Shown here: positions 63,002 to 64,000 of the stretch, piece after piece | Layout of the letters: each line of letters begins with the position of its first letter | Position numbering within the stretch: position 1 is the first letter of the stretch | The notes under the pieces: generated by a model | Database searches by the model: none | Told to the model about the DNA's origin: nothing | What the model saw: the letters and a program-made list of their open reading frames with translations, nothing else | NCBI RefSeq assembly: GCF_021117295.1 | Contig: NZ_CP088247.1 | Coordinates: forward strand, 2,433,001-2,497,000 | DNA from: Methylorubrum sp. B1-46 | GTDB lineage: Bacteria; Pseudomonadota; Alphaproteobacteria; Rhizobiales; Beijerinckiaceae | Length of the DNA: 64,000 nucleotides | Reading direction: 5' to 3' | Made by a program: the position numbers and the translations under genes

Positions 63002-64000
63002 TCACGCCGCGAGGCGCTGGCGCTCGCGATCCGCGCGGTAGCTGAGGATCAGATCCTCGGGGATCATCCCGGCGGCCACCGCCACGGCGATCGCGCGCGG
63101 CCGTGGGGTTCGCTTCGGTTCGACGACGATCTCGGGAATGATCGCGGCCTGGGACTCCGGCGCGGGGCCTGAGAGCTGCCCCGCCGCCGCGGCCCGGTCT
63201 GCCAGGAAATGCGCCATGATCTCGTCGGCGAGGCCGGCCAGCACGGTCTCGGCCGTGTCCGGCCCGATCTCGTCCGCCGATTCCATCACCGCCGCGCCGA
63301 TGCGCTCCTCCGGCCGGGGCGCCAGCGGCCACGCGGCGGCGGCGTCGGGCAGAACCGGTTCCGAGGCGGCGGGGCCTGCGGAGAGGATGAGGATGTCCGA
63401 CGGCGCTTCCGAGACGAACCCGTCCACGGCCTCCGGCGCCGTCAGGAGAATGGGCGCCTCGGCCGCTTCCCGCGCCTGGGCCTCGGCCTGCTCGTGCGCC
63501 AGGATGCGGGCCTCGTCGCGAGCCGCCTCGGCCTCGAAGCGGGCGAGCAGCGCCATCAGGCCGCGGGCCTCGGCGAAGGGCAGGGTCTCGCAGGCGGTCA
63601 GCGCCGCCTCGATCATCGAGCGGGCGAGCCGCGGTCCGTCCACGCCGTTGCGGCCGCCATTGGCGTCGCGCCAGACGGTCAGCCCCGCCCGGATCGACGG
63701 CAGCAGAAGGGCGGGCAGGCCGGCGCGGCGGTGAAGGGCAGCGAAGCCCGCGCCGTGCGGCTCCAGCATCAGCCCGGCGACGCGGGCGCGGCTGAGACCG
63801 CTCAGCTCGGCTAGCGTGATCTCGGCAAAGGGCAGGCGCAGGGAAAGGATCGCCCGCAGGATCAGTCCGGCGGTGAGCTGCTCCTGCACCCGCAGATGCG
63901 CCACGAGCCGCACGAGCTGCGCTTCGTCGGCCTCGTCGCTGAGCGCGAGGGCGGCGGCGTCGCGGGCCTCGCGCGCGGCGCGGTCGCCGCGCTCGGAACT
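63002..64000 (-). CDS. DUF2336 domain protein (partial, cut by window edge)
   Basis: At least 332 codons, frame open to the end of the window without a stop, so the true start lies beyond 64000. The N-terminal part has the DUF2336 helical repeats (VRLVAHLRVQEQLTAGLILRAILS, LAELSGLSRARVAGL, GFAALHRRAGLPALLLPSIRAGL). The middle is Ala/Glu-rich and the end has a TPRPRAIAVAVAAGMIPEDL segment. DUF2336 proteins are alphaproteobacterial and of unknown role, some near signalling genes. Confidence 0.8.
   Translation of the reverse strand, partial: SSERGDRAAREARDAAALALSDEADEAQLVRLVAHLRVQEQLTAGLILRAILSLRLPFAEITLAELSGLSRARVAGLMLEPHGAGFAALHRRAGLPALLLPSIRAGLTVWRDANGGRNGVDGPRLARSMIEAALTACETLPFAEARGLMALLARFEAEAARDEARILAHEQAEAQAREAAEAPILLTAPEAVDGFVSEAPSDILILSAGPAASEPVLPDAAAAWPLAPRPEERIGAAVMESADEIGPDTAETVLAGLADEIMAHFLADRAAAAGQLSGPAPESQAAIIPEIVVEPKRTPRPRAIAVAVAAGMIPEDLILSYRADRERQRLAA

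Noticed and set aside
1-64000. tRNA, rRNA, CRISPR arrays, insertion sequences, phage genes
   Set aside because: None recognised by reading; no cloverleaf with a TTCGAATC-type arm in a plausible context, no regular short repeats with spacers, and no transposase or integrase motifs.

Overview
The window is a gene-dense, very GC-rich stretch of a bacterial chromosome. The gene families and some neighbour orders (pdxJ-acpS-lepB-rnc-era; rlmH-envC-ctpA-divergent polysaccharide deacetylase with rppH nearby; rpiA-DUF2059-gor) point to an alphaproteobacterium of the order Hyphomicrobiales, most likely Methylobacterium/Methylorubrum. This placement is inference from gene content and recall, not from a search. 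No rRNA, tRNA, prophage, insertion sequence or CRISPR array was seen.

Layout. 1-3.3 kb: exported phosphodiester glycosidase-like protein, an interspersed palindromic repeat, an old-yellow-enzyme reductase, and a divergent glutathionyl-hydroquinone-reductase-type transferase. 3.4-6 kb: small exported protein, then thioredoxin/TPR chaperedoxin, LON-domain protein and Trm112-like protein, closed by a bidirectional terminator. 6-12.4 kb, minus strand: Tim44-like protein, orphan PAS histidine kinase, two tandem LapG-like (BTLCP) cysteine peptidases, a double-PilZ protein and a PAS_5 protein. 12.5-15.2 kb, plus strand: rhomboid protease, outer-membrane-type protein, CBS-domain protein. 15.2-17.5 kb, minus strand: folE-hisI-patatin. 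17.7-18.7 kb: Fe-S scaffold and yidD separated by two palindromic elements. 18.7-23.9 kb, minus strand: Bax-inhibitor-1 family protein, large FtsX-type permease without an adjacent ATPase, membrane histidine kinase.

24-28 kb is the housekeeping run pdxJ, acpS, lepB, rnc, era, ending at a second copy of the palindromic repeat. 28-31.9 kb carries an RsmC-like methyltransferase, an RsuA-like pseudouridine synthase, a Pr6Pr membrane protein and two poorly characterised genes. 31.9-42 kb is mostly minus strand: kup, DUF2939, rppH, a chemotaxis receptor that separates rppH from its usual envelope neighbours, divergent polysaccharide deacetylase, ctpA, EnvC-like activator and rlmH. 42-50.6 kb: MFS transporter, GGDEF-EAL protein, DsbA-like isomerase, argG, DUF4424, an uncharacterised protein, a structured repeat and gph.

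50.8-55.5 kb: a small exported protein, then the tightly packed operon rpiA, DUF2059, O-antigen-ligase-like, gor. 55.5-64 kb: TAXI-type binding protein, recX, OsmC, a two-gene DNA-repair-like module (radical SAM/HhH protein overlapping a DUF4130-UdgX fusion), a zinc dehydrogenase of the formaldehyde-dehydrogenase type with a small membrane protein, and a DUF2336 gene cut by the window edge.

The most interesting non-housekeeping signals are the radical SAM + DUF4130-UdgX module, the three classes of palindromic repeat, and the paired LapG-like peptidases close to c-di-GMP-type genes. I found no convincing wholly undescribed system.
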